From Lactobacillus sp. CBA3606 (lineage in GTDB: Bacteria > Bacillota > Bacilli > Lactobacillales > Lactobacillaceae), in contig NZ_CP027194.1 of NCBI RefSeq assembly GCF_002970935.1, positions 1,302,001-1,366,000 of the forward strand: a DNA stretch of 64,000 bases, read 5' to 3'. Below, in pieces: positions 9,099 to 19,799 of the stretch. The first letter of the stretch is position 1. Each line of letters opens with the position of its first letter. Both the position numbers and the translations under genes were made by a program. The notes beneath the pieces are model-generated. The model saw only the letters and a list, made by a program, of their open reading frames with translations. It made no database searches and was not told where the DNA came from.

Positions 9099-10943
9099 AT
9101 GACCTATTCACAGTTTGGACCAATGGTTGGACTGATTTGGATTGTCCAATTAATGTTGGCCTGTTTTTTTATTGTCGGTTATTTAGCCGATTCAACCCGT
9201 ATTTGGAACATTGCCTTTCATGCGAATTACGCTACCGAACGTCAACGCCGTGTGAATCGGGTCTTGTTAACTGTGATGGCCTTAGCAGTCGGCGGCATGT
9301 TACACTTCACAGGTTATATTATGGGCCCAAATGCCATGATGTTTCATAATATGAGCCTCTTCGTCCTCGTCTTATCGCTTTTGGACGACGGGATTAACTT
9401 AGGTGAATATTTACTCCGGGTCGCCGGGTTATTTACGGTATTTATCATGCATCATATGAATTACTTTTATCGCCCGGAATTCTTTATCGGGCTACTTTTT
9501 TTCATCGTCATGGTTATCGTCGTCCGTCGTCATGCCGCGCAGATTCACTATAGTGCGGTCTACTTCCCGACCTTAATGCTCACAACTGGACTCGTATTAT
9601 GGTTCACCATTCCTGGACTTTCTGGCGGCATGCTCGTCACCAACTCATTACGAATTGAAGCCATGCTCATGTTCGGTATCATGACATTATTTACCTTCAA
9701 TTATCAAAATGATGTCCATGAAAAAACCATTGAAAATCATCGGATTGAAAAAATGGCCAGTTATGACTTACTCACAAATACCAAAAACTACTCTGAATAT
9801 CAGCAAGAAATCGTCGGCCTGTTCAAAGCTGCCACTAAGCAACACGCCCCATTAACACTGGCGCAATTTGACATTGACCACTTCAAACAAGTCAACGATA
9901 CTTACGGTCACTTAGCAGGTAACGCCGTGCTCGTCCGCGTCGCAAAAGTCATGAATGCGGTGCTACGCGATGAACAACTCGACTATCAGCTCTATCGAAC
10001 TGGGGGCGAAGAGTTCACCCTCGCCATGCCTAATCAAGTTCCCGACGACGTCTTAGCCGCAGTCAAAAAAGGCTGGGATACCATTCGAAAAACCGAGTTT
10101 GATTATGAAAACCATAAAATTAGAATCACCATTTCAATCGGTATCACGCAGCTAGCCGCTACCGACCGCAACATTGATGACACTTATCGGCGGGCCGATG
10201 AAAATCTGTATCAATCCAAACATGCTGGTCGTGATGCGATTACTGTTGAAGGTCAGACCGTAATTCAAGCGCACCAACCCAAAGAATTGGTGGCCCTGTA
10301 TGCGTTCTTTATGCAAAAGATTGTCGCCATGCCTGACTTCACTGATTATCGCCATGAACTCTTATTGCGAATTTATGATAGTCGCACTGAAAAGTGGATT
10401 TTACCAGATTCCTTTGAAATTACGGTTGCCACCCAGATTGCGCTAATGCAACATGCCATGCAACTTAACGATGAACGTTGTATTAGCTTGAACCTCACTT
10501 TGGCACAATTTACTGATCCTGAAGTTGCCCAACAATTAGCCACTTTTAATCAAGGGACCGACCGTCCAGATTCATTTACCGTCGAATTAACCGAAGTACC
10601 GGCGGTCGCAACTTTCAAAAAAATTAGCCGGATTTATCAAGCTGCGGACATTAAAATCGAAATTGATGATGTTGGCTCTGACAACGCCTATGACACCATT
10701 GAACCCCTATTGCCCTATGCGGATGGCTTGAAATTTGCCATGCAGAATTTCCGCCAAACAGACCATTCCACCACGCAAATGAATGATCAGATTCGTTTCT
10801 GGTACGCTTTAGCACAAAAAAATAATCTGAACTTTATCTTAGAAGGTATTGAAAATCAAGCAGACTTAGCGATTGTTAAAGAACTCGGCATTCAATATGT
10901 GCAAGGTTATTACTTTGGGCAACCCGAGTTACCACGCATCTAA
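9099..10943 (+). CDS. Membrane GGDEF-EAL cyclic-di-GMP enzyme
   Basis: The 614-residue protein begins with about six membrane helices (residues 1-200), a sensor region without a named domain. A GGDEF domain (about 220-385) has FDIDHFKQVNDTYGH for metal and substrate binding and the active loop GGEEF at 302-306. No RxxD inhibitory site precedes the loop. The C-terminal EAL domain (about 395-614) reads ELL at the signature (E420). It keeps candidates for all catalytic residues: N465, E496 or E499, D523-D524, K545, E582 and Q602. Loop 6 is DDVGSDN instead of DDFGTG, and LKID is LKFA. Both activities could therefore be present, with PDE activity less certain. The gene is solitary and ends in a strong terminator. 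Confidence 0.9.
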   Translation: MTYSQFGPMVGLIWIVQLMLACFFIVGYLADSTRIWNIAFHANYATERQRRVNRVLLTVMALAVGGMLHFTGYIMGPNAMMFHNMSLFVLVLSLLDDGINLGEYLLRVAGLFTVFIMHHMNYFYRPEFFIGLLFFIVMVIVVRRHAAQIHYSAVYFPTLMLTTGLVLWFTIPGLSGGMLVTNSLRIEAMLMFGIMTLFTFNYQNDVHEKTIENHRIEKMASYDLLTNTKNYSEYQQEIVGLFKAATKQHAPLTLAQFDIDHFKQVNDTYGHLAGNAVLVRVAKVMNAVLRDEQLDYQLYRTGGEEFTLAMPNQVPDDVLAAVKKGWDTIRKTEFDYENHKIRITISIGITQLAATDRNIDDTYRRADENLYQSKHAGRDAITVEGQTVIQAHQPKELVALYAFFMQKIVAMPDFTDYRHELLLRIYDSRTEKWILPDSFEITVATQIALMQHAMQLNDERCISLNLTLAQFTDPEVAQQLATFNQGTDRPDSFTVELTEVPAVATFKKISRIYQAADIKIEIDDVGSDNAYDTIEPLLPYADGLKFAMQNFRQTDHSTTQMNDQIRFWYALAQKNNLNFILEGIENQADLAIVKELGIQYVQGYYFGQPELPRI

Positions 10944-11002
10944 TGGCCTAAAAGCTGACTCGTTTACAGCCATGTTTCTGCTTCTTGATAACCGCTCTCC
11001 AA

Positions 11003-11046
11003 AAAGTACGACAAGAATTTTGTGAATTCTTGTCGTATTTTTTTTG
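11003..11046 (+). terminator. Intrinsic terminator, copy 2 of a shared hairpin family
   Basis: TACGACAAGAATT (11007-11019) and AATTCTTGTCGTA (11025-11037) pair perfectly over 13 bp, followed by T8. It ends the GGDEF-EAL gene. The upper stem and loop match five other hairpins in the window. Confidence 0.93.
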
Positions 11047-11092
11047 AAATCAAACGGATTTTGTCAGCGCCACCTAAAAGCGGTATCATTTA

Positions 11093-11106
11093 AGGAAGCG
11101 TTTTCT
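11093..11106. promoter_or_regulatory. cre box upstream of glpK
   Basis: Read on the minus strand the site is AGAAAACGCTTCCT, 13 of 14 matches to the CcpA operator WGWAARCGYTWWCW. It lies 125 bp before glpK, so the glycerol operon is probably repressed by CcpA/HPr-Ser-P when glucose is present. The rest of 10944-11230 is the terminator at 11007 and AT-rich promoter DNA. Confidence 0.75.
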
Positions 11107-11224
11107 TTGACGCATATAGGCGCCTTATGTTACGTTTAGCTCATAATAATTGTTCGCCAATTAATTGTAAACAATTTAAGTTTTAGCCTTTATTGATTCA
11201 TACTAATTCAAGGTCAGGAAGTGA

Positions 11225-12748
<1,524 letters not shown>

Positions 12749-12761
12749 GGGAGGAACTATC

Positions 12762-14591
12762 ATGGCTTTTTCAGCAACGACTCGCAAGCAAAATATTGAA
12801 CGACTTCAAAATGAAACTTTGGATTTATTAGTGATTGGCGGTGGTATTACCGGTGCCGGGGTTGCCATTCAAGCCAGCGCAATGACGATGCATACCGGCC
12901 TCATTGAGATGCAAGACTTTGCGGCGGGGACCTCATCCCGTTCGACTAAGCTAGTTCACGGTGGCATCCGCTACCTCAAAACTTTTGATGTTAGCGTGGT
13001 CGCTGACACCGTCAAAGAACGGGCAGTTGTCCAAGGAATTGCGCCACATATTCCAACCCCTGACCCGATGTTATTACCCATCTATGCTGAACCAGGCGCA
13101 ACGTTTGACCTTTTCTCCGCCAAAGTGGCGATGGATTTGTATGATAAGTTAGCCGATGTCACTGATCCAAAATATACCAACTATACGTTGTCCCCCGAGG
13201 AAGTCTTACAACGTGAGCCCCAATTAAACCCTAAAAACTTAGTTGGCGGGGGCGTTTATCTCGATTATCGTAATAATGACGCTCGACTGGTCATTGAAAA
13301 TATTAAAAAAGCCCATGAAAACGGTGGTATTATGGCAAGTCATGTTAAGGCCATTGGTTTTATCCATGATGACCACGGCCAACTCATCGGTGTTAAAGCA
13401 CAAGATATGCTGACTGGCACTGAATTTACGATTCATGCGCATGTCATCATTAACACCACTGGTCCATGGTCGGATACGGTGCGTGAATATGCCACCGAAC
13501 CTGATTTCAAACCACAGATGCGCCCAACTAAAGGGGTTCATCTGGTCGTTGATTCAGCCAAGTTACCCGTGCCACAACCCACTTATTTTGATTCCGGCGA
13601 TCAAGATGGCCGCATGATTTTCGTGGTTCCACGCGAGAATAAGACTTACTTTGGGACGACTGATACAGATTATCAGGGTGACTTCCAACACCCAACGGTA
13701 ACTCAAGCTGACGTTGATTACTTACTGGGTATTATCAATGCTCGCTACCCTAGCGCTAACTTAACCCTAGCTGATATTGAAGCTAGTTGGGCCGGGTTAC
13801 GACCATTAATCGCCGCCAATGGCAGTTCTGACTACAATGGTGGTAACTCCGGTAAGCTCAGCGATAAGAGCTTTAACCGTGTCATTGCGGCGGTCGATCA
13901 ATTTGAAAATCAGCAAGCTAGTCGTGCGGATGTTGAAGCAGTCTTAAACGACTTAGAAAGTGCTTTAGCTGAAAATAAGTTGAATCCGTCTGCGGTTTCT
14001 CGTGGTAGCGCTTTAACCAGCAGCCCCGATGGTCTACTCACCCTAGCCGGCGGTAAATTAACCGATTATCGGAAAATGGCTTCGGGAGCGATGGCGTTAG
14101 TCACACGCTTACTCGCAACTAAGTTCAATCAACGTTTCAGTCCCATTAATTCAAAGAATTTGCCGGTATCCGGAGGCGATATTGATCCGCATAACGTTGA
14201 AGCAACGCTCGCCTTTTACGCCAAACAAGGCATCGACAACGGCTTAACGGAAGCAGCAGCGCTACGGATTGCACAGTTATATGGTTCCAACGCCGCGCGC
14301 GTCTTTAGTTTGATTGGTAAAATCGAACCAACACACGGCCTGAGCTTAGCCGAAACCATCAGCTTACACTATGCTTTAGATGAAGAAATGACACTCTCAC
14401 CAGTGGACTACCTGCTCCGTCGCACGAATCATCTACTATTCATGCGCGATAGTATCGACAACATTAAGGCCGGCGTTATTGACACCCTCGGCGACTATTT
14501 AGACTGGGACGCAGCTACCAAGCAGGCGCAGAGTGATGACCTTAATCAAGTCATTGCCGAATCGGACCTAACTGCTTTAAAACATCGTTAG
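12762..14591 (+). CDS. glpO: Glycerol-3-phosphate oxidase/dehydrogenase (FAD)
   Basis: The product oxidises glycerol 3-phosphate to dihydroxyacetone phosphate with FAD. The nucleotide-binding VIGGGITGAGVAIQA is near residue 25, and SSRSTKLVHGGIRYLK and GLRPLIAANG follow. At 609 residues it is about 50 longer than GlpD of Bacillus (about 555) and matches GlpO of streptococci, which carries an insertion and passes electrons to O2, giving H2O2. The extra region lies around residues 355-410. I therefore prefer oxidase, but many lactobacilli annotate this gene glpD. ATG 12762 follows GGGAGGA. Middle gene of the glycerol operon. Confidence 0.92.
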   Translation: MAFSATTRKQNIERLQNETLDLLVIGGGITGAGVAIQASAMTMHTGLIEMQDFAAGTSSRSTKLVHGGIRYLKTFDVSVVADTVKERAVVQGIAPHIPTPDPMLLPIYAEPGATFDLFSAKVAMDLYDKLADVTDPKYTNYTLSPEEVLQREPQLNPKNLVGGGVYLDYRNNDARLVIENIKKAHENGGIMASHVKAIGFIHDDHGQLIGVKAQDMLTGTEFTIHAHVIINTTGPWSDTVREYATEPDFKPQMRPTKGVHLVVDSAKLPVPQPTYFDSGDQDGRMIFVVPRENKTYFGTTDTDYQGDFQHPTVTQADVDYLLGIINARYPSANLTLADIEASWAGLRPLIAANGSSDYNGGNSGKLSDKSFNRVIAAVDQFENQQASRADVEAVLNDLESALAENKLNPSAVSRGSALTSSPDGLLTLAGGKLTDYRKMASGAMALVTRLLATKFNQRFSPINSKNLPVSGGDIDPHNVEATLAFYAKQGIDNGLTEAAALRIAQLYGSNAARVFSLIGKIEPTHGLSLAETISLHYALDEEMTLSPVDYLLRRTNHLLFMRDSIDNIKAGVIDTLGDYLDWDAATKQAQSDDLNQVIAESDLTALKHR

Positions 14592-14607
14592 GCTGAGGTG
14601 ATTAATC

Positions 14608-15327
14608 ATGAAAGATCCACTTATTTTCCAATTACTAGGTGAATTTCTGGGTACCTTTATCTTGATTTTACTGGGTGACGGCGTGGTAGCTGGCGTTTCA
14701 CTGAACAAGTCGAAGGCCCAAGGCGCTGGCTGGATTGCGATTACCCTCGGGTGGGGACTTGCCGTCACAATTGGGGTCTACTGTTCAAGCTTTCTCAGCC
14801 CCGCTCATCTGAACCCTGCCGTGACATTAGGCATGGCGGTTGTCGGCTTATTTCCTTGGCAATTTGTCTTACCTTACATGGTGGCCCAAATTGCCGGCGG
14901 CCTGTTAGGGGGAATTGTCGTCTGGCTCCACTATTATCCGCATTGGCAAGCAACGGATGATGCCGTTGCCGTCTTAGGCATCTTCGCCACTGGTCCCGGC
15001 ATCCGAAACTATTTCTGGAACTTTGTCAGTGAAGTCATTGGCACTTTTGTCCTCGTCTTCGGCCTATTAGCCTTTACCAAAGGCCAGTTCACTGCGGGGC
15101 TGAATCCAATGGTAGTCGGGTTGCTAATCACCGCAATTGGGCTTTCTCTAGGTGGAACGACCGGTTATGCAATCAACCCAGCGCGAGACTTAGGACCCCG
15201 ACTGGCACATGCCATCCTACCAATCGCCAACAAAGGAACTTCTGATTGGGCCTATAGCTGGGTGCCAATCGTTGGTCCCCTAGTTGGTGGCTTATTAGGC
15301 GCTGGATTATTCGCATTACTACCTTAA
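14608..15327 (+). CDS. glpF: Glycerol uptake facilitator (aquaglyceroporin)
   Basis: This 239-residue MIP-family channel lets glycerol diffuse into the cell. Six membrane helices and two re-entrant half-helices are visible. The two NPA boxes are HLNPAVTLG and AINPARDLGPR; the Asp after the second Arg marks the glycerol-conducting subgroup rather than water channels. It is last in the glycerol operon, 16 bp behind glpO, and ends at a large bidirectional terminator. Confidence 0.95.
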   Translation: MKDPLIFQLLGEFLGTFILILLGDGVVAGVSLNKSKAQGAGWIAITLGWGLAVTIGVYCSSFLSPAHLNPAVTLGMAVVGLFPWQFVLPYMVAQIAGGLLGGIVVWLHYYPHWQATDDAVAVLGIFATGPGIRNYFWNFVSEVIGTFVLVFGLLAFTKGQFTAGLNPMVVGLLITAIGLSLGGTTGYAINPARDLGPRLAHAILPIANKGTSDWAYSWVPIVGPLVGGLLGAGLFALLP

Positions 15328-15330
15328 TAA

Positions 15331-15388
15331 CTAAAAAAATAATTGTTGTCAGAATTTTTGTGAATTCTGGCAACAATTATTTTTTTAG
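15331..15388. terminator. Bidirectional terminator, copy 3 of a shared hairpin family
   Basis: Arms 15331-15356 and 15363-15388 are complementary over 26 bases with one mismatch, with A-rich and T-rich ends on both sides. It separates the convergent glpF (+) and MerR (-) genes. Confidence 0.93.
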
Positions 15389-15436
15389 GCTTTAAGAACA
15401 CCGAACGCGTTCCACTTGCCTACTATTGTTCACAAA

Positions 15437-15817
15437 CTAGTCCGCTTTAACCGTCAAGGCGGCTAAATTAGTTTGATAAGCATTCAGTTTGCGCTGAACA
15501 ATTTTTAAATTATTGTTTAACACGGTCGCCTCGTCTAAAATATCAGCTTTATGCTGTGCCATAATTTCAAAACGTTCTTGTAACGTCGCATCGCCACCAG
15601 GAATGAGGTCAATATAATGCTTAATAGCTTTCAGCGGCATCCCGGTCTTGCGAAAACAAGTAATCAAGCGGACAACGTCTACACTTTCCTCATCAAATTG
15701 CCGCACGTTATTTTCATCACGCTGAATCCCGGGAATCAACTCACGACTATCATAATAACGGATACTATAAGCCGATACACCGGTTAATTGACTCACTTGC
15801 TGAATCGTATAACTCAT
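15437..15817 (-). CDS. MerR family transcriptional regulator
   Basis: A 126-residue MerR-type regulator: winged helix-turn-helix at the N-terminus (YTIQQVSQLTGVSAYSIRYYD), the linker region RLITCFRKTGMPLKAIKHYI, and a C-terminal coiled coil (about 80-120) for dimerisation. It has no metal-binding Cys cluster; the single Cys at about residue 54 lies in the DNA-binding half. Lactobacilli use this group for aldehyde or stress responses. It lies downstream of the amidohydrolase and NAD(P)-binding genes in the same direction, but a hairpin separates them. ATG 15817 follows GAGGAGGG. Confidence 0.85.
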   Translation of the reverse strand: MSYTIQQVSQLTGVSAYSIRYYDSRELIPGIQRDENNVRQFDEESVDVVRLITCFRKTGMPLKAIKHYIDLIPGGDATLQERFEIMAQHKADILDEATVLNNNLKIVQRKLNAYQTNLAALTVKAD

Positions 15818-15910
15818 TACTGGCCCTCCTCAGTTAAGCTAATTTAACTTAATTATACGCATGAACAATGCTGAAATGCTAGCAATTTATCCGCTGTTGA
15901 CTGAACAAGA

Positions 15911-15955
15911 AAATGAACGACCCGGTTGCTTTAACACCACCACGGTCGTTCATTT
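15911..15955 (-). terminator. Hairpin between the amidohydrolase and MerR genes
   Basis: AAATGAACGACC (15911-15922) and GGTCGTTCATTT (15944-15955) form a 12-bp perfect stem with a 21-base loop. It would end or weaken the transcript of the upstream pair (16896-17540 and 15967-16872) before merR. The tail is only moderately T-rich. Confidence 0.6.
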
Positions 15956-15966
15956 TTGGCTAAACT

Positions 15967-16872
15967 TTAGTTAATAAGTGTTTCAAAATTAGTTTGATAC
16001 AATTTAGTTTGCGCTGCCGCGGTTAAGTGCAAGTCAGCAATCGCAGTCACGATTTCGTCAGTCGCACCATTGGGCGCACTGCCAAAAGGCGCATCCGTGC
16101 CGAACATGACATGCTCAATCCCATAATAAGCCACCGTTAACTGTAAGGCCGCCGAATTGCCAAGTAAAGCGGTATCGACATAAAACTTTTTGAAATCAGC
16201 CGCTTGTGCCGCTGGTAAAATATGATCAATTCGCCCAGCAAAGTAAGGCACCATTGCGCCCGCATGGTGCACAATGACTTTAAGCTGCGGATACATTTGG
16301 AAAAAGCCCTGCGTAACCATGGCATACATCGTCTGCGTCAGTTCGTATTCCCAACTAAACGTGATATTATTCGCTGGCTTCGTCATATCAAAAACAGGAT
16401 GTAGCCAAATTGGTAACTTTAAGGCCGCTAATTTTTCAAAAATTGGCCGGTATGCGGGGTCGGTTAATGGTTTGCCTAAAGCCGTCGTGAACAATTGCAC
16501 GCCCAACAAATGCGGATCAGCCTGGATTTGCGCCGTCAACATTGCCACTGCCGCCGCAATGTTATTCATTGGCAACATGCCCACCGCACCACGATACGTT
16601 GCGGGGTATTCAGCCACCATTGCGCTGAGCTCACGATTGCCTAATTGGCATAGTTCCGCAGCCCGTTCTGGGTCAAAAAAGTCTTCCGGATTTAAATTTG
16701 CCATTGAAATAACTTGGCGCACATCCGCGCGTACCCCGGCTTGATGCACAGCCAAATCCGTTAACGCTGGATTCTTTAAAAAGGGATAGGCCGTTAAATC
16801 GACCGATTCAGCTAAAAAAGCTTGATAAAACTTCGGGGTTAACACGTGAGCAAAAACATCCGTTTTCAACAT
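15967..16872 (-). CDS. Amidohydrolase-2 family protein (ACMSD-like)
   Basis: The 301-residue protein resembles the amidohydrolase_2/ACMSD TIM-barrel group. Visible landmarks are LPIWLHPVFD, the metal-ligand region VIVHHAGAMVPYFAGRID, and the late Asp in HVMFGTDAPFGSAPN. The N-terminal metal motif HxH is not clear, which is odd. Typical members decarboxylate or hydrolyse aromatic acids; the substrate here is unknown. It follows the NAD(P)-binding gene by 23 bp and forms an operon with it. Confidence 0.8.
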   Translation of the reverse strand: MLKTDVFAHVLTPKFYQAFLAESVDLTAYPFLKNPALTDLAVHQAGVRADVRQVISMANLNPEDFFDPERAAELCQLGNRELSAMVAEYPATYRGAVGMLPMNNIAAAVAMLTAQIQADPHLLGVQLFTTALGKPLTDPAYRPIFEKLAALKLPIWLHPVFDMTKPANNITFSWEYELTQTMYAMVTQGFFQMYPQLKVIVHHAGAMVPYFAGRIDHILPAAQAADFKKFYVDTALLGNSAALQLTVAYYGIEHVMFGTDAPFGSAPNGATDEIVTAIADLHLTAAAQTKLYQTNFETLIN

Positions 16873-16895
16873 AATTTAGCACTCCTCTATTTCAA

Positions 16896-17540
16896 TTAAT
16901 TAAACCAAGCAGGTTGGTCACCATCCGTATTCGGCTGGTTCAAACCAACACTTGCCCGTAAATAAGTGTTAGGGGTCGCAATCAATTGTAAGATAAAGTC
17001 AGCGACACTAGCTCGTGAGACTTCAGTGCCTTTAAAGGCAGTCCCTTTGGCGGTTAATTCATAATCAATCGCTGGCTTATCGCTTAACCAAGCGGGCCGT
17101 AACATCGTATAAGCCAATGATGAGGCTTCGATTAACGCTGCAGCTTTACGAAAGCCGGGTAAAAAGTCTGCAATCATCGTTTCGTTCCAAGCACCAAAAG
17201 CACCGGGAACTTCATGATAGACACCCAACGAGTTAATAAAAATTAACCGCTGTTGCTTAGTCGCAGTCATCGCAGCTATGATACTAGCCGTTTGATCAGC
17301 CAGATTACGGCCCCCAACATTAGAATACACCAAATCAACCCCAATCATGGCATTTTCTAACGCGGCGGTATCTAAAACATCACCATCAATTAACGTTACA
17401 CGTGGATTGTCTTGATATTGATTAAGCCGGGCAGCATTTCTTAAAAATAAGACTAACTCATGATCCGTTTCAGCCAATAGTCGTTTAATGGCGAGTTGCG
17501 CCGTTTTACCATAAGCCCCAATAATTAAAATTTTTGTCAT
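16896..17540 (-). CDS. NAD(P)-binding atypical SDR (NmrA/SDR_a5-like)
   Basis: A 214-residue Rossmann protein: ILIIGAYGKTAQLAIKRLL holds the dinucleotide-binding turn, and VTLIDGDVLD the second binding element. There is no YxxxK catalytic pair, as in atypical SDRs that serve as reductases or redox sensors. First gene of a pair with the amidohydrolase; ATG 17540 has a GGAGG site. It is divergent from ltrA. Confidence 0.82.
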   Translation of the reverse strand: MTKILIIGAYGKTAQLAIKRLLAETDHELVLFLRNAARLNQYQDNPRVTLIDGDVLDTAALENAMIGVDLVYSNVGGRNLADQTASIIAAMTATKQQRLIFINSLGVYHEVPGAFGAWNETMIADFLPGFRKAAALIEASSLAYTMLRPAWLSDKPAIDYELTAKGTAFKGTEVSRASVADFILQLIATPNTYLRASVGLNQPNTDGDQPAWFN

Positions 17541-17687
17541 TGTTAAAAACCTCCATGTTTGAATCTTGGCTTCACTATATCGCTTATAACCGACTCTAAG
17601 GCAAGCCTTAAAACTGCATTTTTTATCTAAATATTACCGATTGCGGTATTATTAAACTAAATTAACCATCTAGAAAGTAGGTTTACG

Positions 17688-18836
17688 ATGAACTTCAACT
17701 TGTGGGGCACGCCCCGAGCCATTACCCAACGGATGCAAGAACGTAAGATTTCTTGGGTCGAATTGTTTTCAGATTTAGTATTTGTTGTGATTATTCATAG
17801 TCTTGTCACTGAATTAGCAGCGAACTTCTCACTGTCAGGCTTTGCTAGCTTTACGCTTGTCTTTCTCTTCATTTTTAATAGTTGGAATAATTCCGTCTTG
17901 TTTTTTGATTTACATGGCCGCCAAAATTTACGAATGGTCGTCTTTGCGATTCTACAAATCATCACCATTAGTTTTGTGGCCCTCTTTATTCCGAACTTCT
18001 TTGAACATGATTTCAAATTGTTCGCTTTAGCGTATTTTGTCAACCAAGCGCTGTGGCTCTACTTATGGGGGTCCACCATTCGCTTTGATCCGGCGCATAA
18101 GTTAACGGTCATGCCCTATGTGACGGCCTATAGTCTAGGCGAGCTATTATTAATTGCCGTGTTTTTTATCACCCAACCGACTTGGCAATTAACCCTACTA
18201 ATCGTGGCACTGGGATTATTTTTAGAAATATTACTGCTTGAGCAAGGGCGTTTTAACCAAGAATTCAAGCAACGCAAAATTCCATTCGCTTTATCGAGCG
18301 CCCTCCTTGAACGTTATGGCTTATTTACAATGATTATTCTCGGCGAATCACTGGCCGGATTAATTGAAAAGATTAGTGAACATCAAACTAGCTATCATTA
18401 TTTACTATTCTTAAGCCTGATGCTAGGGGTTGTCGGCATGTGGTACGTGTATTATTCCCTCATGGACGACTTACAAGTGAGCGGCACCGCCTATTGGCAA
18501 CTTTCAGTTTTTCGGGGCTTCCATGCGGCCTTTATCTTAGTCTTAACACTGCAAGCCTTCTTCCTCGATCAATTGGCAACGTCACACCTTGATATCATGC
18601 GTGCTGGTTTTGTTGCCTCAATTGTTGCGGCATTATGGCTCTTAATCGTGATGATTAATTATGACCACCAACCAGAACAAGTTAAAAACAGCTGGGCATT
18701 AGGCATCGCCAGTCTCTTAATCATGTTCACTTTACTGCTACCAACCTTAGCGATGATCTTGGTAGTCAGTCTGTTACTGATTGCCGTTGGCCTGCATAAA
18801 GAAATCCTGAAAAGCCGTATTTCGGCACACGACTAA
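17688..18836 (+). CDS. LtrA (low temperature requirement A) family membrane protein
   Basis: The 382-residue protein is almost wholly membrane helices (ten to twelve). The N-terminal ISWVELFSDLVFVVIIHSL and the ERYGLFTMIILGESL segment are the hallmarks of the LtrA family, named from a Listeria mutant unable to grow in the cold. The biochemical role is unknown. The gene is 7 bp before an AraC-type regulator and probably co-transcribed with it. Confidence 0.9.
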   Translation: MNFNLWGTPRAITQRMQERKISWVELFSDLVFVVIIHSLVTELAANFSLSGFASFTLVFLFIFNSWNNSVLFFDLHGRQNLRMVVFAILQIITISFVALFIPNFFEHDFKLFALAYFVNQALWLYLWGSTIRFDPAHKLTVMPYVTAYSLGELLLIAVFFITQPTWQLTLLIVALGLFLEILLLEQGRFNQEFKQRKIPFALSSALLERYGLFTMIILGESLAGLIEKISEHQTSYHYLLFLSLMLGVVGMWYVYYSLMDDLQVSGTAYWQLSVFRGFHAAFILVLTLQAFFLDQLATSHLDIMRAGFVASIVAALWLLIVMINYDHQPEQVKNSWALGIASLLIMFTLLLPTLAMILVVSLLLIAVGLHKEILKSRISAHD

Positions 18837-18843
18837 CTAAAAG

Positions 18844-19731
18844 ATGAGGTCTTTCCTATTGAAAATTCGTCATGAAACGGTGCAACCCATCCCAAGGTTG
18901 CCCTTTAAGTATTATGAACATGATCCCTCAACATCGATTAATGTCGCTCCGCATTGGCATCAAGGCATCGAGCTGAATTATCTGGCCACGGGCACCACGC
19001 TAAAAGTCGTCACTGATGGGCAAACTACCGACTATCACCCCGGGGATTTATGGGTCATCAATCGCCGGGCCGTCCATAGTACGACGGGCATTGCCAACGC
19101 TGATTGGCGTGAATTTGGCTTAATTATTGATGATGACTTTTTGCAGACACAATTACCTGCTAGCGAAAATTGGCAACTGGTCTTAAATGGTCCGCCGGCT
19201 GAAAAGGAACATCCAGCCGCTTATGCGGCGATTCGGCAAGACTTGATAACCATTCATGACACCCTTACAACGGGCCTGACGGACTTATCCCGGCTCACTA
19301 TTTTAAGTCACTTTTATGACTTGTTACATGCCTTAGCCACTACCTTTAACCGGCCTACTAGTCCCAATACGGTTAATCCCAACTTAAATTTGGTCGATCA
19401 AGTGATGGCGCAGATTAACCATGACTACGCCCAACCCATTACAGGGGCCACCTTAGCAGCGACTTATCACGTTTCGCTAACTACTTTGAATCAGCAGTTC
19501 AATACCAATCTACAACTTTCGGTGAACCGCTATTTACGCCTCATTCGGCTCATGAACGCTCGCCGCTTGCTCTTAGAAACCGACCGTAAGATTGATTACA
19601 TTGCCGCTAGCTGTGGCTTTAGTAATCGTAAAACCCTCAATCGTAATTTTCAGAGTTGGAAAGGCTGCACGCCGACTGCCTATCGACAAACTTTCACGAA
19701 ATATCATCAAATTGACGCTAACTGCCGCTGA
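18844..19731 (+). CDS. AraC family transcriptional regulator with cupin sensor
   Basis: Up to 295 residues. The N-terminal half is a cupin-like sensor (NVAPHWHQGIELNYLATG, then HPGDLWVINRRAVHS), and the last 100 residues are an AraC double helix-turn-helix ending FSNRKTLNRNFQSWKGCTPTAYR. ATG 18844 has no good ribosome site; TTG 18859, eight bases behind GAGGT, is more likely, giving 290 residues. The ligand may be a sugar or small acid. Its position behind ltrA is the only hint of a target. Confidence 0.85.
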   Translation: MRSFLLKIRHETVQPIPRLPFKYYEHDPSTSINVAPHWHQGIELNYLATGTTLKVVTDGQTTDYHPGDLWVINRRAVHSTTGIANADWREFGLIIDDDFLQTQLPASENWQLVLNGPPAEKEHPAAYAAIRQDLITIHDTLTTGLTDLSRLTILSHFYDLLHALATTFNRPTSPNTVNPNLNLVDQVMAQINHDYAQPITGATLAATYHVSLTTLNQQFNTNLQLSVNRYLRLIRLMNARRLLLETDRKIDYIAASCGFSNRKTLNRNFQSWKGCTPTAYRQTFTKYHQIDANCR

Positions 19732-19799
19732 AAATGTCCCTTTTAAGTCGTTAAAACGTGCTAAGCTACCCTTATCAAACAAATAAAGGAGCTTTTTAT

